Positions 63,925 through 64,000 of a stretch of DNA of 64,000 nucleotides are shown piece by piece. Made by a program: the position numbers and the translations under genes. The notes under the pieces were generated by a model. That model worked only from the letters and a program-made list of their open reading frames with translations, had not been told where the DNA came from and made no database searches. The stretch is from the NCBI RefSeq assembly GCF_000614185.1, contig NZ_BAKM01000008.1:90710-154709 (forward strand), written 5' to 3'. The DNA comes from Phocaeicola sartorii JCM 17136 = DSM 21941. Its GTDB lineage: Bacteria > Bacteroidota > Bacteroidia > Bacteroidales > Bacteroidaceae. How positions within the stretch are numbered: position 1 is the stretch's first letter; each line of letters begins with the position of its first letter.

Positions 63925-64000
63925 ATGTTTGTAATTGCAAACAAGCCAAAAATCGAACAGGCTAAAACAGGTCTGATAAAAGATAAAGGCGAATGTTTAG
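63925..64000 (+). CDS. Start of an unidentified gene, runs off window
   Basis: ATG at 63925 followed by 25 codons without a stop to the window edge, beginning MFVIANKPKIEQAKTG. Too short to identify. The upstream bases are AT-rich and no promoter box was clear. Confidence 0.35.
   Translation, partial: MFVIANKPKIEQAKTGLIKDKGECL

Overview
The window looks like a chromosomal segment of a human-gut Bacteroidales (Bacteroides/Phocaeicola type). The evidence is two SusC/SusD pairs, an ECF sigma/FecR pair, a coenzyme-B12 methylmalonyl-CoA mutase operon, moderate GC, and many promoters of the Bacteroidota form (TTTG about 19-20 nt upstream of TAnnTTTG). No rRNA, tRNA or CRISPR array was recognised.

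Layout. 1-6.2 kb: a MacB-type ABC exporter operon (minus), a ROK glucokinase with an L-rhamnose-mutarotase-like gene, a 44-codon small ORF, a short promoter-to-terminator transcription unit, and a secreted isoaspartyl peptidase. 6.2-14 kb: methylmalonyl-CoA mutase (mutA-mutB, minus), an AspT/YidE-type transporter and an ABC-F protein. 14-26.2 kb: a regulated glycan-utilisation locus (ECF sigma, FecR, SusC with STN domain, SusD, a GH63-like hydrolase, a GH2 beta-galactosidase). 26.4-31.3 kb: a convergent second SusC/SusD pair. 31.8-36.4 kb: dTDP-glucose dehydratase, a YfcE-like phosphoesterase, polyphosphate kinase and a HigBA-type toxin-antitoxin pair.

36.5-61.7 kb is the most interesting region: a two-armed peptide-maturation and export locus. 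The minus-strand arm runs from a membrane TPR/helix-turn-helix regulator through a small Ig-like secreted protein, a small HTH protein, a C39-peptidase ABC exporter, a TonB-receptor-like barrel and an HlyD adaptor to a radical SAM/SPASM enzyme whose N-terminus carries a double-glycine leader-like segment. The plus-strand arm has a 44-aa double-glycine precursor with a Cys-x-Cys core start, a hairpin, a second radical SAM/SPASM enzyme and four more barrel proteins. A second TPR/HTH regulator, a truncated secreted-protein start and a dead transposase lie between the arms. Only one peptidase-exporter and one adaptor are present, so they probably serve both peptides. Long direct repeats show that the barrel array has recombined.

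61.7-64 kb: an AbiE-type toxin-antitoxin pair, an insertion-sequence remnant with inverted ends, a terminator and the start of an unidentified gene.

Caution: 14 genes are broken by about 20 small frameshifts, nearly all the loss of a single base and often in a short G or C run, including core genes (ppk, mutA, mutB). This pattern points to consensus errors rather than gene decay. Each such gene is given as one full-length entry, with the break noted.
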